Source: Pseudomonadota bacterium
Lineage (GTDB): Bacteria; Desulfobacterota; Desulfobacteria; Desulfobacterales; Desulfobacteraceae
Reading direction: 5' to 3'
Assembly: GCA_018821535.1 (NCBI GenBank)
Contig: JAHJLV010000001.1
Coordinates: forward strand, 62,001-126,000
Length of the DNA: 64,000 bases
A program made the translations under genes and the position numbers. This document shows positions 43,801-53,077 of this stretch, in pieces. Every line of letters begins with the position of its first letter. The stretch's first letter is position 1. The notes under the pieces were generated by a model, which worked only from the letters and a program-made list of their open reading frames with translations, made no database searches and was not told the DNA's origin.

Positions 43801-44819
43801 TGCCTAATAAGAAGACAATTATTATTGCTGAAGCAGGGGTTAATCATAATGGCAATCTTGAAACAGCTAAAAAATTGATTGATGCTGCCAGTGATGCCAA
43901 GGCCGATTTTGTGAAGTTTCAGACTTTTAATGCAGATACACTTGTAACCCTCTCAGCAGGAAAAGCTGAATATCAGAAGAAATTGACAGGTTCAGATGAA
44001 TCTCAATATCAGATGTTAAAAAAGCTTGAGTTGGATCGAAACGCTCATTATGAACTTGTAAGGCATTGTCAAAAAAGAGGTGTGGGGTTTCTGTCCACAG
44101 CTTTTGATGTTCAGAGTATTGATTTTTTGGCTGAGCTTGATTTAAAATATTTTAAAGTTCCATCCGGAGAGATCACAAATTTACCTTATCTGAGGCACAT
44201 CGGCAAGCAGGGAAAGAGGGTTCTGCTTTCTACAGGTATGGCAACACTGATGGAGATCAAAGATGCGCTTACTATCCTGATGGACTCTGGTATTTCTAAA
44301 AGAAAGGTCACGGTGTTGCACTGTAACACCGAATATCCGACTCCAATGTCAGATGTAAATTTGAAAGCAATGCTGACAATTCAGGAAAAATTAGATGTTC
44401 AGGTAGGATATTCTGATCATACTCTGGGTATTGAAATACCCATCGCGGCGGTTGCGCTGGGAGCAACAGTAGTTGAAAAACACCTTACTTTGGATCGTAA
44501 GATGGTTGGCCCTGATCATCATTCAAGCTTGGAACCGGATGAGTTCAAATCTATGGTAACTGCGATTAGAAATGTTACACAAGCCTTGGGCGACGGTATA
44601 AAAAAACCAAGTCTCAGTGAATTCAAAAATATCGCCGTGGCACGCAAATCCATTGTCGCATCCCGCACAATTAAAAAAGGGGAAATTTTTACAAACAGCA
44701 ATCTGACTGTGAAACGTCCGGGAACCGGTATGTCTCCAATGTTGTATGACCAGATGTTGGGAAAAGTATCAAACCGGACCTATTATGCGGATGAAATGAT
44801 CGAATCTATAAACGGATAA
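43797..44819 (+). CDS. legI: LegI, N,N'-diacetyllegionaminate synthase (NeuB family)
   Basis: LegI condenses 2,4-diacetamido-2,4,6-trideoxymannose with phosphoenolpyruvate. NeuB features: IIIAEAGVNHNGNLETAKKL, FVKFQTFNADTLVT, FKVPSGEITNLPYL, VGYSDHTLG, VEKHLTLDRKMVGPDHHSSL, and a C-terminal SAF/antifreeze-like domain (ARKSIVASRTIKKGEIFTNS) with VKRPGTGMSP. Full length. ATG overlaps the legH stop by 4 nt; a second ATG follows immediately. Confidence 0.93.
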   Translation: MMPNKKTIIIAEAGVNHNGNLETAKKLIDAASDAKADFVKFQTFNADTLVTLSAGKAEYQKKLTGSDESQYQMLKKLELDRNAHYELVRHCQKRGVGFLSTAFDVQSIDFLAELDLKYFKVPSGEITNLPYLRHIGKQGKRVLLSTGMATLMEIKDALTILMDSGISKRKVTVLHCNTEYPTPMSDVNLKAMLTIQEKLDVQVGYSDHTLGIEIPIAAVALGATVVEKHLTLDRKMVGPDHHSSLEPDEFKSMVTAIRNVTQALGDGIKKPSLSEFKNIAVARKSIVASRTIKKGEIFTNSNLTVKRPGTGMSPMLYDQMLGKVSNRTYYADEMIESING

Positions 44820-44830
44820 TTTCTATTGTT

Positions 44831-45988
44831 ATGAAACGGACAATATGCGTTGTTACCGGGACAAGAGCTGAGTATGGACTGCTGTACTGGTTGATGAGGG
44901 ATATTCAACAAGCCCCTGAGCTTAGTTTAAATATAGTTGTCACTGGTATGCATTTATCCCCTGAGTTCGGATATACCTGTCAGGAGATAAAAAATGACGG
45001 CTTTCATATTGATAAAGAAGTTGAAATGCTTCTTTCTGCAGACACACCAACATCAATATCAAAAGCAGTTGGACTGGGAATGATCTCTTTTTCAGATGCC
45101 CTGAATGATCTTAAACCAGACCTTGTGATTGTTCTTGGAGATCGGTTTGAAATTTTGGCTGCAGTCTCTGCCGCTTTATTTTTAAGAATCCCTGTCGGTC
45201 ATATACATGGGGGTGAGATTACTGTCGGCGCTTTTGATGATGCAATCCGTCATGCCATAACAAAAATGTCATGGTGGCATTTTGTTGCAGCTGATGAATA
45301 TGAGAAAAGAGTGATTCAGATGGGAGAGGATCCGAATAGGGTTTTTCAAGTTGGCGGCCTGGGGGTTGATGGAATAGTCAGGTCACAATTATTGGAAAAA
45401 AATATATTGGAAAAGAAATTTAATTTCAAATTTGGCAAAAAAAATCTGATGATAACGTTTCATCCTGCCACCTTGGACAAAGACACTTCTTTTAATAGCT
45501 TTTCTAAGCTTTTAGATGCACTTGATGAATTGAAGGATACTAAATTTATATTTACCTCACCAAATGCAGATACCGACGGACGTGTGATAAAAAGGATGAT
45601 TGACGAATTTGTTGAACAAAGACCTGAACAAGCAATTTCTTTTACATCAATGGGGCAATTAAATTATTTGTCTGCATTACAATTTGTTGATGCAATGGTG
45701 GGGAATTCATCCAGTGGTTTGCTTGAGGCGCCTACCTTTAAAATTGGAACCATAAATATTGGAGATCGGCAAAAAGGACGTCTTAAGGCAAAGAGTGTCA
45801 TTGATTGCAAGCCCGGTAAGTCAGAAATAATTCAATCTATTTTTAAACTGTATAGCGCAGAGTTCCAAAATTTATTAAAAACCGTAATCAATCCATACGG
45901 AGAAGGGAATGCCTCGAATAAAATATTAAGTGTTTTAAAAACTATTCCATTGCCAGACACACCCAAAAAGGAATTTTACGATCTATGA
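44831..45988 (+). CDS. legG: LegG, hydrolysing NDP-sugar 2-epimerase (NeuC family)
   Basis: LegG removes the nucleotide and epimerises C2 of the diacetamido sugar, giving the substrate of LegI. NeuC features: VVTGTRAEYGLLYWLMRDIQ, VVTGMHLSPEFGYTCQEI, IVLGDRFEILAA, HIHGGEITVGAFDDAIRHAI, and the GT-B-like end VGNSSSGLLEAPTF, INIGDRQKGRL. Length (385 aa) is normal. Its stop overlaps ptmE by 4 nt. Confidence 0.92.
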   Translation: MKRTICVVTGTRAEYGLLYWLMRDIQQAPELSLNIVVTGMHLSPEFGYTCQEIKNDGFHIDKEVEMLLSADTPTSISKAVGLGMISFSDALNDLKPDLVIVLGDRFEILAAVSAALFLRIPVGHIHGGEITVGAFDDAIRHAITKMSWWHFVAADEYEKRVIQMGEDPNRVFQVGGLGVDGIVRSQLLEKNILEKKFNFKFGKKNLMITFHPATLDKDTSFNSFSKLLDALDELKDTKFIFTSPNADTDGRVIKRMIDEFVEQRPEQAISFTSMGQLNYLSALQFVDAMVGNSSSGLLEAPTFKIGTINIGDRQKGRLKAKSVIDCKPGKSEIIQSIFKLYSAEFQNLLKTVINPYGEGNASNKILSVLKTIPLPDTPKKEFYDL

Positions 45989-47034
45989 AAGATTTAACCA
46001 TATCTTCTGATAAAACCATTAAGCAAGCCCTTAAAAAATTAAACAGCGCTGGTGAAAAATGTCTTGTTATTGTTGATGAAAATCAAACTTTATTAGGCAC
46101 ATTAAGTGGCGGCGATCTTCGGAAAGCAATTTTGAAAGGGGCATCGGTCAATGACTTGATAGAAGGGTATTACTATCGCCATCCAACCTGCTTTATTGAT
46201 GGAGAATATACCCGGGATCAGGCAAAAAAAATGTTTATTAAGAATAAATTTGATCTTATTCCCATCGTTGACAAAAAAAATAGAATTATAGATATTTTGG
46301 TTTGGGAAAAAGTTTTTGAGAATGGTTTTGAAGAAAAAGCAGATCGACTTGATGTTCCAGTGGTGATCATGGCCGGAGGCAAAGGTACCCGGTTGGAGCC
46401 ATTTACGAAAATATTACCGAAACCTTTGGTGCCGATTCATGATAAACCGGTAATCGAGCATATTATAGAAAAATTTACGGCTGTTGGTATCGGTGAGTTT
46501 TATTTGACCGTGAACTATAAAAGTCTGATTATAAAAGCGTATTTTGAGGAATTACATTCAGAATACAGGATTCACTTTGTCGACGAGCATGAACCTTTAG
46601 GTACCGCTGGAAGTTTGCAATATCTAGATGGAAAATTCAAAACCCCTTTTTTTGTCACAAACTGTGACATCATTATTAATTGTGATTTAGCCAGTATTTA
46701 TAAGTTCCACATAAAAAACGATTACGATATTACATTGCTGGCCTCTGCAAAGGAATATGTCATTCCGTATGGAATTTGTAAATTAAATGGAGATGGGCAT
46801 CTGGACTGTATTCATGAAAAACCTCAGTATGATTTTTTAGTCAATGTCGGACTTTATATTGTAAATCCTGAATTGTTGGAACTTATACCCAAAAATGGGG
46901 AATATCACATTACTCATTTGATTGAGGATGCTCAAAAGCTTGGTAAAAGGGTTGGTGTTTATCCTGTCGATAGTGATGCATGGGTAGATGTGGGGCAATG
47001 GGCAGAATACCGTAAAGCTGTGGAGCGTTTGTAG
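45985..47034 (+). CDS. ptmE: PtmE, CBS-domain glucosamine-1-phosphate guanylyltransferase
   Basis: Two CBS repeats occupy residues ~1-115 (CLVIVDENQTLLGTLSGGDL; FDLIPIVDKKNRI), then a sugar nucleotidyltransferase domain with VVIMAGGKGTRLEPFTKILP and PLVPIHDKPVIEH. This matches PtmE of the Campylobacter GDP-legionaminic acid pathway, which makes GDP-glucosamine from glucosamine 1-phosphate. Its presence is the main evidence that this cluster uses the GDP-linked route. CBS domains may sense an adenine nucleotide. Substrate is inferred, not shown. Confidence 0.87.
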   Translation: MKDLTISSDKTIKQALKKLNSAGEKCLVIVDENQTLLGTLSGGDLRKAILKGASVNDLIEGYYYRHPTCFIDGEYTRDQAKKMFIKNKFDLIPIVDKKNRIIDILVWEKVFENGFEEKADRLDVPVVIMAGGKGTRLEPFTKILPKPLVPIHDKPVIEHIIEKFTAVGIGEFYLTVNYKSLIIKAYFEELHSEYRIHFVDEHEPLGTAGSLQYLDGKFKTPFFVTNCDIIINCDLASIYKFHIKNDYDITLLASAKEYVIPYGICKLNGDGHLDCIHEKPQYDFLVNVGLYIVNPELLELIPKNGEYHITHLIEDAQKLGKRVGVYPVDSDAWVDVGQWAEYRKAVERL

Positions 47035-47949
47035 TTGAACATTTCAGCGTTGGTAATCGGTTATGGCTCGATCGGAAGCAGACATGCAAGAATACTAAAA
47101 GATATGGATATTGTTGATAATGTTACTATCCTAAGCAGTCAGAAAAACCTTCCCTTTGTTACCATTCATGCCCTTGATGAAATTATAGAAATCGATCCGG
47201 ACTATATTGTTATTGCATCTAACACGGCCTTGCACTTCAAGCATCTTTCCTATCTTGAAGAAAATTTTGAAAATAAGAATATTCTAGTCGAAAAACCCCT
47301 TTTTGATACTGCTTATGAATTTTCACCTGTTAGAAATTCGGTTTGGGTAGCTTATGTATTAAGGTTTCATCCTGTTTTAAAGTTGATCAAAAAGAAAATT
47401 TCACAAAAAAAATTATGGAATATAAACGTTTTTTGCGGTTCATATTTGCCGGAATGGCGTTCAGGCAGAGATTACCGTGAAACTTCGAGTGCAATGAAAG
47501 AGTCTGGTGGCGGGGTGCTTTTAGATTTAAGTCATGAATTGGATTATGTTCAATGGTTAATCGGACCATTAAAGGTTGATTATGTATTCAATAATAAAAT
47601 TTCTTCACTCGAAATTGAGACAGATGATTTTTTGACAATGAACGGGCATACGGATCATGGAGTGCTTGTCCATATAAGTCTGAATTATTTCACGCGAAAA
47701 CCGATCCGACAAATAATTATTGATGGTGAAAATATAAGTATTCAGGCTGATCTTGTTTCCAATCAAGCCGTGGTCCATGAAGATGGTAAGGTAAGAGAAT
47801 ATTCCTGGAAGGAAGTGGAAATGGATCAGATATACAGAGAAGAGCATGAGGCGGTTATATCGGCTCGTAATAATCTGGCATGCACCTATGCACAAGGATT
47901 CGAAACCATGGATCTTATTGATCGGATAAAGGGATTTAACTCCATATGA
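47035..47949 (+). CDS. PtmF-like Gfo/Idh-family oxidoreductase
   Basis: Rossmann start ALVIGYGSIGSRHARILKDM, EKP motif in ILVEKPLFD, and the substrate-side His in LLDLSHELDYVQWLIG. Length (304 aa) is slightly short for Gfo/Idh. In the Campylobacter ptm locus a gene of this position (ptmF) lies between ptmE and the CMP-legionaminate synthetase, matching the order here, so PtmF is the working name; the chemistry remains uncertain. The TTG start follows the ptmE stop directly, and its stop overlaps legF by 4 nt. Confidence 0.75.
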   Translation: MNISALVIGYGSIGSRHARILKDMDIVDNVTILSSQKNLPFVTIHALDEIIEIDPDYIVIASNTALHFKHLSYLEENFENKNILVEKPLFDTAYEFSPVRNSVWVAYVLRFHPVLKLIKKKISQKKLWNINVFCGSYLPEWRSGRDYRETSSAMKESGGGVLLDLSHELDYVQWLIGPLKVDYVFNNKISSLEIETDDFLTMNGHTDHGVLVHISLNYFTRKPIRQIIIDGENISIQADLVSNQAVVHEDGKVREYSWKEVEMDQIYREEHEAVISARNNLACTYAQGFETMDLIDRIKGFNSI

Positions 47950-48647
47950 AAAATTTATGCTCCATCTGTATGCGTGGAGGCTCTAAAGGTGTTCCGAATA
48001 AAAATTTAAGAGAACTTAATGGCAAGCCTCTCATGGCCTATACAATTGAACAGGCTCTTGAAAGTGGTCTGTTCAAACATGTGGTTGTATCTACAGATTC
48101 TGAGCATATTGCTGAAACAGCCAGGCAATTTGGTGCAGAAGCATGGTTTTTAAGACCTGCAGAATTGGCAACAGATGAAGCGCCTAAGCTTCCTGTTATT
48201 CGTCATGCACTGATGGAGGCTGAAAAATATTATGCTGAAAGCTTTGATGTGGTCGTTGATCTTGATGCTACATCGCCTCTCAGGCTTGTGGAGGATATTA
48301 CCAGAGCATACGAACTGTTCAATGCTGAAAATGCCGATATCCTGATTACTGCATGTGAGGCCAGGAAAAACCCATATTTTAATATGGTAGAAAGAGTGAA
48401 TGGCCGCATCCAAAAAGTAAAACAACTTTATCCACAGCCTGTAAGACGCCAGGACGCACCTAAGGTTTATGACATGAATGCCTCCATTTATATCTGGAAA
48501 AGGGATGTGCTTCTTAATCATGATACTTTGTTTATGGATAAAACCTCTCTTTATGTCATGCCGGAAGACCGTTCTATAGATATTGATACCGAATTGGATT
48601 GGATGTTTGTCGAATATATTTTTAAACAAAGTATGAAAAAAAAATGA
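47946..48647 (+). CDS. legF: LegF/PtmB, CMP-legionaminic acid synthetase
   Basis: LegF activates legionaminic acid with CTP. Features: SICMRGGSKGVPNKNLRELN (nucleotide-binding loop), VVVSTDSEHIA, VVDLDATSPLRLV, PVRRQDAPKVYDMNASIYIW, and metal-binding DRSIDIDTELDWMFVEY. Length (233 aa) fits. The start overlaps the previous stop and its own stop overlaps the SDR gene by 4 nt. Confidence 0.9.
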   Translation: MKNLCSICMRGGSKGVPNKNLRELNGKPLMAYTIEQALESGLFKHVVVSTDSEHIAETARQFGAEAWFLRPAELATDEAPKLPVIRHALMEAEKYYAESFDVVVDLDATSPLRLVEDITRAYELFNAENADILITACEARKNPYFNMVERVNGRIQKVKQLYPQPVRRQDAPKVYDMNASIYIWKRDVLLNHDTLFMDKTSLYVMPEDRSIDIDTELDWMFVEYIFKQSMKKK

Positions 48648-49462
48648 TTGATTACTTAAGCAAATTCAAACTGGATGGGAAGATCGCTTTTGTTGTCGGA
48701 GGTTTAGGGCTCATTGGTCGTGAGGTTTCAATCGCTTATGCAACCGCAGGCGCTAAAACGATTGTGCTGGATGTGAACACAGATCAAGGAGAGCTGTTTG
48801 AAAAAACAATGAAAAAAAAGGGGTATCCTTTTTTTTATAAACATTTTGATTGTTCTGACATGGATTCTCTTGATGAAAATTTCTTAAAATTATTAAAAGA
48901 ATTCAGCAGTCCTAACATTTTTATTAATTGTTCATATCCACGCACTGAAGATTGGGTTAGTGCTTCATTTGAAGATATTTCTCTTAAGTCATTCCAGAAA
49001 AATGTAGATATTCACATGAATTCGTTTGCCTGGAGCGCTCGCCTGGCCGCAGAGGCAATGAGGGGTGCTAATCAAGGCGGCAGCATTATTCAGCTGGGTT
49101 CAACATACGGTGTTGTCGGCCAGGATCTGACAATTTATGAAAATACAGATATGCATGAAAATATGGCTTATGCTGTTATTAAAGGCGGTATTACCAACTT
49201 GACCCGTCAAATGGCCTCCTATTATGGGAAATACGATATTCGAGTGAATACTTTATGTCCGGGAGGACTGGAAGGCCCTGTAGCAGGTAAAAGTAATGCA
49301 CAAAGTAAAGCCTTTGTAAAACAATACAGTAACAGAACTCCTTTAAAGCGACTGGGATGGGCCGAAGAGGTAGCCTCATCAGCTCTTTTTTTAGCATCTG
49401 ATGCAGCATCTTATATCACAGGTGCAACTATCATGGTAGATGGCGGCTGGACTGCTGTTTAA
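48644..49462 (+). CDS. ptmA: PtmA-like classical SDR oxidoreductase
   Basis: A 272-residue classical short-chain dehydrogenase: KIAFVVGGLGLIGREVSIAY (cofactor loop), FINCSYPRTEDW, IIQLGSTYGVVG with catalytic Ser, YAVIKGGITNLTRQMA with YxxxK, VNTLCPGGLEGP and a C-terminal ITGATIMVDGGW. The order after legF matches ptmB-ptmA of Campylobacter flagellin glycosylation loci. It probably provides a precursor or modifies the sugar; the exact step is not established from sequence. Confidence 0.78.
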   Translation: MIDYLSKFKLDGKIAFVVGGLGLIGREVSIAYATAGAKTIVLDVNTDQGELFEKTMKKKGYPFFYKHFDCSDMDSLDENFLKLLKEFSSPNIFINCSYPRTEDWVSASFEDISLKSFQKNVDIHMNSFAWSARLAAEAMRGANQGGSIIQLGSTYGVVGQDLTIYENTDMHENMAYAVIKGGITNLTRQMASYYGKYDIRVNTLCPGGLEGPVAGKSNAQSKAFVKQYSNRTPLKRLGWAEEVASSALFLASDAASYITGATIMVDGGWTAV

Positions 49463-49475
49463 TTAATAAGGAATC

Positions 49476-49496
49476 ATGACTATACACAATGAATAA
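49476..49496 (+). promoter_or_regulatory. Possible six-codon leader reading frame before the Gfo/Idh gene
   Basis: AAGGAA is followed by ATG ACT ATA CAC AAT GAA TAA (49476-49496), a six-codon frame whose end overlaps the start of the next gene in another phase (ATG 49489). The best-placed ribosome binding site therefore serves the leader, and the main gene may be reached by termination and reinitiation. The leader has no obvious regulatory codon run. Confidence 0.3.
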
Positions 49497-50484
49497 TCAA
49501 TGCGCTCACATTTCAATTATTGGATGCGGACAACTGGGTTCAAGGCATTTACAGGGTCTCAAAAATATAAATCAGAAAATCAATGTAACTGTTGTAGAAC
49601 CTGATCCTTTGGCAAGACAAACTGCAGAAAACAGATTTCTTGAAATGCTTCCGGAAAAAACACTTGTACAGTCTGTCAAGTATGCTGGTGATATTGATCA
49701 GCTTCCAAAGCATATTGATGTAGCTATTATAGCGACAAATGCCGATATCCGAAAGCGTATTGTTGAGCAAGTAATTGCTAATACAGATGTTGGCAATATT
49801 ATTTTAGAGAAGGTTGCATTTCAATCCATTAGTGATTTTAATTCAGTTGTTGAACTTTTAAACAAGAGGAATATAAAGGCCTGGGTTAACTGCACGCGGC
49901 GCATGTATCCTATTTATAAAGAGATAAAAAAGAAATTGAAAAGTCAAGAGAGGATTTCTTTTCATGTGGATGGTAAAAATTGGAATATGGGCTGTAATAG
50001 TATTCATTATATTGATTTGTTTGCATATCTGACCGGCACGACTTCTATTTCTCTTGATGAATCTGGTATGGATCAACAAATTTATAAAAGTAAGCGAGAT
50101 GGGTTTGTTGAGTTCGGTGGATATCTGACCGGAAGGTCAGCCAGAGGAGACTCCATAAGCTTGGTAGATTATAAAGCTAAAGAAGGCGTAGCAATCTGTT
50201 TGCATATTGTATGTGATAAATATGAATTTTTAATTCGCGAGCCGGACAAACTTATTCTGGAATTTAATAAAGAAACTGGCTGGCAAATGGAAAAATCAGC
50301 TTTAACCGTTCCTTTTCAAAGTGAGCTGACCTATCTTGCAGTTCAACAAATATTATATGAAGGCGATTGTGACTTGACACCTTTGAAAGCATCTTATGCA
50401 TTGCACAGACCTATGCTTGAAGCATTTAACAGAGTGATAGAATTAACCGGAAAACAAATTAATGGGATTTGTCCTATCACATGA
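49489..50484 (+). CDS. Gfo/Idh-family protein with divergent active-site motif
   Basis: Starts with a Rossmann loop IIGCGQLGSRHLQGLKNINQ. The usual EKP reads EKVAFQSISDF, so the Pro is lost while Lys remains. A later CNSIHYIDLFAYLTG carries the expected His/Asp. At 331 residues it is full length. Located at the end of the leg module, it may be a second sugar oxidoreductase or a structural variant with altered chemistry. Its start overlaps a possible leader frame. Confidence 0.72.
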   Translation: MNNQCAHISIIGCGQLGSRHLQGLKNINQKINVTVVEPDPLARQTAENRFLEMLPEKTLVQSVKYAGDIDQLPKHIDVAIIATNADIRKRIVEQVIANTDVGNIILEKVAFQSISDFNSVVELLNKRNIKAWVNCTRRMYPIYKEIKKKLKSQERISFHVDGKNWNMGCNSIHYIDLFAYLTGTTSISLDESGMDQQIYKSKRDGFVEFGGYLTGRSARGDSISLVDYKAKEGVAICLHIVCDKYEFLIREPDKLILEFNKETGWQMEKSALTVPFQSELTYLAVQQILYEGDCDLTPLKASYALHRPMLEAFNRVIELTGKQINGICPIT

Positions 50485-50511
50485 CAGGGAAAGGATACTT
50501 AGAACAGAAAA

Positions 50512-51930
50512 ATGGAACAAAATAAAAAAACAAGGTTGTTACTTTTAAGTGTCAGCTCCACATCTTTTTTTTATGAACAGCTGGTATTGCCTTTCGGGCT
50601 GGTAAGCCTCGGCTCATATGTCGATGGGCCTGATTATGAGATCAAAGGGATTGAAATGAACAGACCGGCGCACAAAGTTTTACAAAGATACTTAAATGTT
50701 GATGAAGAGGTCATGTCCCGGATTGTTGATTTTTCTCCTGACATTGTTGCCATGAGTACGTATTCATCGAATATGTACAATGTTTTATTCTGGACAAAGA
50801 CGATTAAACAGCGGTTGCCTGATGCGTTTATCGTTATCGGGGGTAATCATGCATCCTATATGGCACAGGAGAGCCTTGAATACTGTAGTGGACTTGATGC
50901 GGTAATTAAGTTTGAAGGCGAAATTCCGTTTAAGGCTTTATGTGAAAAGATTGCCTCTGGCAGCAGAGATTTTTCAGATGTTCCGAATATGGTCTACAGG
51001 GATAACGGTCGTATTGTTGAAAACGAATATATCACCTATATGAGAGATCTGGATTCATTACCGATATTGAACCGGTCTTATTTCGGAGAACAGGATGACA
51101 GTGATCTGTCTCATGCAGATGTGATCAGCGCAAGAGGATGCACGGCAAATTGTACCTTCTGCAACTGCAACCACTATTGGAGTAAAACACACAGAACCCG
51201 CTCAATTCAATCGGTGATAAAAGAGATCGAGACGCTGAAAAAAAAATATCCGCTTAAAAGTATCCGGTTCAGGGATGAAACACTTACATTGAGAAAGAAA
51301 TACTGTATTGAAGTGTGCAATGCGATTATCGGTGCACATCTCAATGATATAAAATATCAGGCACATTCCCGGCTTGACGGTCTTGATGAAGAAGTCATAA
51401 AAGAACTTTCTATGGCAGGGTTTGAGCAGCTTTTCATAGGCGTCGAATCCGGCAGCAAGGATGTTTTAAAAAGGCTGAAAAAGGGAATCAATCTTTCCAA
51501 ACTGGAAACCATTATACCGCTGCTTCGTGAATATAATATACGCTTCCGGCTGTCATTCATGTCATCTACCCCGAAAGAGACTTTCCAGGAGACTTTAGAG
51601 ACAGTCAAGCTTATTAAAAAACTTAAACTCAGCAGGGATGAGTATTATATCGGTGTGGGCGTTGATATTTATCCGGGAACATTCGAATGCGAGCGATTTC
51701 TCAAAATACACCCTGATTATAAATGGCTTGGCAAGGATTATGATAATTTTAAAGGCAGATATTTTGCTTTAAAGGATGTTGCCGGAAATATTCTGCATCC
51801 CAAATACAGGGAATACAGTTTGGCCAAGACAGCAGTCATATTCTTTCTGCTCAGCCCTGAATATTTCATGCAGAAGCTGTATGCATTATGTGTTAAAAAA
51901 ATTAAATCTGTATTTAAAATAAAGTCATAA
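50512..51930 (+). CDS. B12-binding-domain radical SAM protein 3
   Basis: Cobalamin-binding N-terminus with SPDIVAMSTYSSNMYNVLFW, FIVIGGNHASYMAQESLEYC and VIKFEGEIPFKAL; radical cluster motif ARGCTANCTFC near residue 210; barrel end LFIGVESGSKDVLKRLKKG. About 472 residues. The C-terminal helices (SLAKTAVIFFLLSPEYF) resemble those of the other B12 radical SAM proteins here. It begins block D, where codon and base composition look more GC-rich than the leg module. Reaction unknown. Confidence 0.84.
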   Translation: MEQNKKTRLLLLSVSSTSFFYEQLVLPFGLVSLGSYVDGPDYEIKGIEMNRPAHKVLQRYLNVDEEVMSRIVDFSPDIVAMSTYSSNMYNVLFWTKTIKQRLPDAFIVIGGNHASYMAQESLEYCSGLDAVIKFEGEIPFKALCEKIASGSRDFSDVPNMVYRDNGRIVENEYITYMRDLDSLPILNRSYFGEQDDSDLSHADVISARGCTANCTFCNCNHYWSKTHRTRSIQSVIKEIETLKKKYPLKSIRFRDETLTLRKKYCIEVCNAIIGAHLNDIKYQAHSRLDGLDEEVIKELSMAGFEQLFIGVESGSKDVLKRLKKGINLSKLETIIPLLREYNIRFRLSFMSSTPKETFQETLETVKLIKKLKLSRDEYYIGVGVDIYPGTFECERFLKIHPDYKWLGKDYDNFKGRYFALKDVAGNILHPKYREYSLAKTAVIFFLLSPEYFMQKLYALCVKKIKSVFKIKS

Positions 51931-51932
51931 TT

Positions 51933-53015
51933 TTGCTGTTTAATAATTTATTTCATTCTTTTTCAAAACAGCCATATAAAGATGTTCTTTTTGTATCCGA
52001 GGGGGTGGACTGGGTCACTACCCAGGAAATAAAAGGAGTAGCCGAGGCAGTTGAGACGCTCGGCATCAAGTCGCGATTTTCCGGGCCCTTAAAAATCGGC
52101 CTGCCGCGCCAGTCGATTTTTTATCCAAGTGCATATTTTTTAAGGTATCCCTCAAGGTATCTGACAATGGGGGGGAGGATCGCCTTTCCTTTTTATCATG
52201 GATACCCGGAATACGGTGACCCTCTGGTTCTTAAATGCCATGAAAATTTAAGGAAATATCACCGTACAGTAACCCGGATACAGGCGTCACACTCATATAT
52301 GCGGAGTATCATATTAGAGTCTGGAATAAATCCTGAAAAAGTTTTCCTTATCCCCATTGCAATTGACGGAAGACTCTTCAGCCCCCAGACATCTGAGTCA
52401 AAAAAAAACAGCAGAAATAAATTTGGTATTCCTCAGAGTGCAGTGGTGGCAGGATCTTTCCAGAAAGATGGCAACGGCTGGGGTGAAGGTCTGGAACCCA
52501 AACTGGTAAAAGGCCCTGATATTTTTATTGATGCAGTTAAAAAATTAAAAGAGTCTGTCCCTGAGCTTTATGTTCTGTTGTCCGGGCCTGCAAGAGGATA
52601 TGTAAAAAAAGGGCTTGAACGAGCTGGCATCCCGTACAAACATATTTATCTTGAGAAATATGAAGAAATCGGTGCGTTATTTCAGTGTCTTGACCTGTAT
52701 ATTATTGCATCACGGCAGGAAGGCGGGCCAAAGGCTGTTTTAGAATCAATGGCCTCTGGCGTGCCGCTGGTGACAACGCGGGTCGGTCAGGCCATGGATC
52801 TTGTTGAGCAGGGGGGGAACGCTTTCATGGTTGATATAGAAGACAGCGACGGACTTTCTGAATGCAGCAGGAAGGTTTTGTCTGATACTGAGCTAAGATC
52901 AAGAATGGTTGATCAGGGCATCAGGACCGCCCGGGAAAATACCTATTCAAGTCATATCCCACTGTGGAAAAATTTTTTTAAAGGTTTTGTAAATGCGGAT
53001 CAGACATATGAATAA
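51933..53015 (+). CDS. Glycosyltransferase, GT4-like family 1
   Basis: GT-B fold: N-terminal FVSEGVDWVTTQEIKGVAEA, the central FLIPIAIDGRLFSPQ segment, and the donor-binding LYIIASRQEGGPKAVLESMA followed by SGVPLVTTRVGQAMDLVEQG. Residue length 360. Start is TTG immediately after the previous gene, without a strong ribosome binding site, so the true start may be slightly different. The donor and acceptor cannot be told from sequence. Confidence 0.82.
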   Translation: MLFNNLFHSFSKQPYKDVLFVSEGVDWVTTQEIKGVAEAVETLGIKSRFSGPLKIGLPRQSIFYPSAYFLRYPSRYLTMGGRIAFPFYHGYPEYGDPLVLKCHENLRKYHRTVTRIQASHSYMRSIILESGINPEKVFLIPIAIDGRLFSPQTSESKKNSRNKFGIPQSAVVAGSFQKDGNGWGEGLEPKLVKGPDIFIDAVKKLKESVPELYVLLSGPARGYVKKGLERAGIPYKHIYLEKYEEIGALFQCLDLYIIASRQEGGPKAVLESMASGVPLVTTRVGQAMDLVEQGGNAFMVDIEDSDGLSECSRKVLSDTELRSRMVDQGIRTARENTYSSHIPLWKNFFKGFVNADQTYE

Positions 53016-53077
53016 ATAATGGAAAATATTTTATTTAAAAGTTTTACACTCGGATTTTTAGAGTTAGCAGGGAAAGC

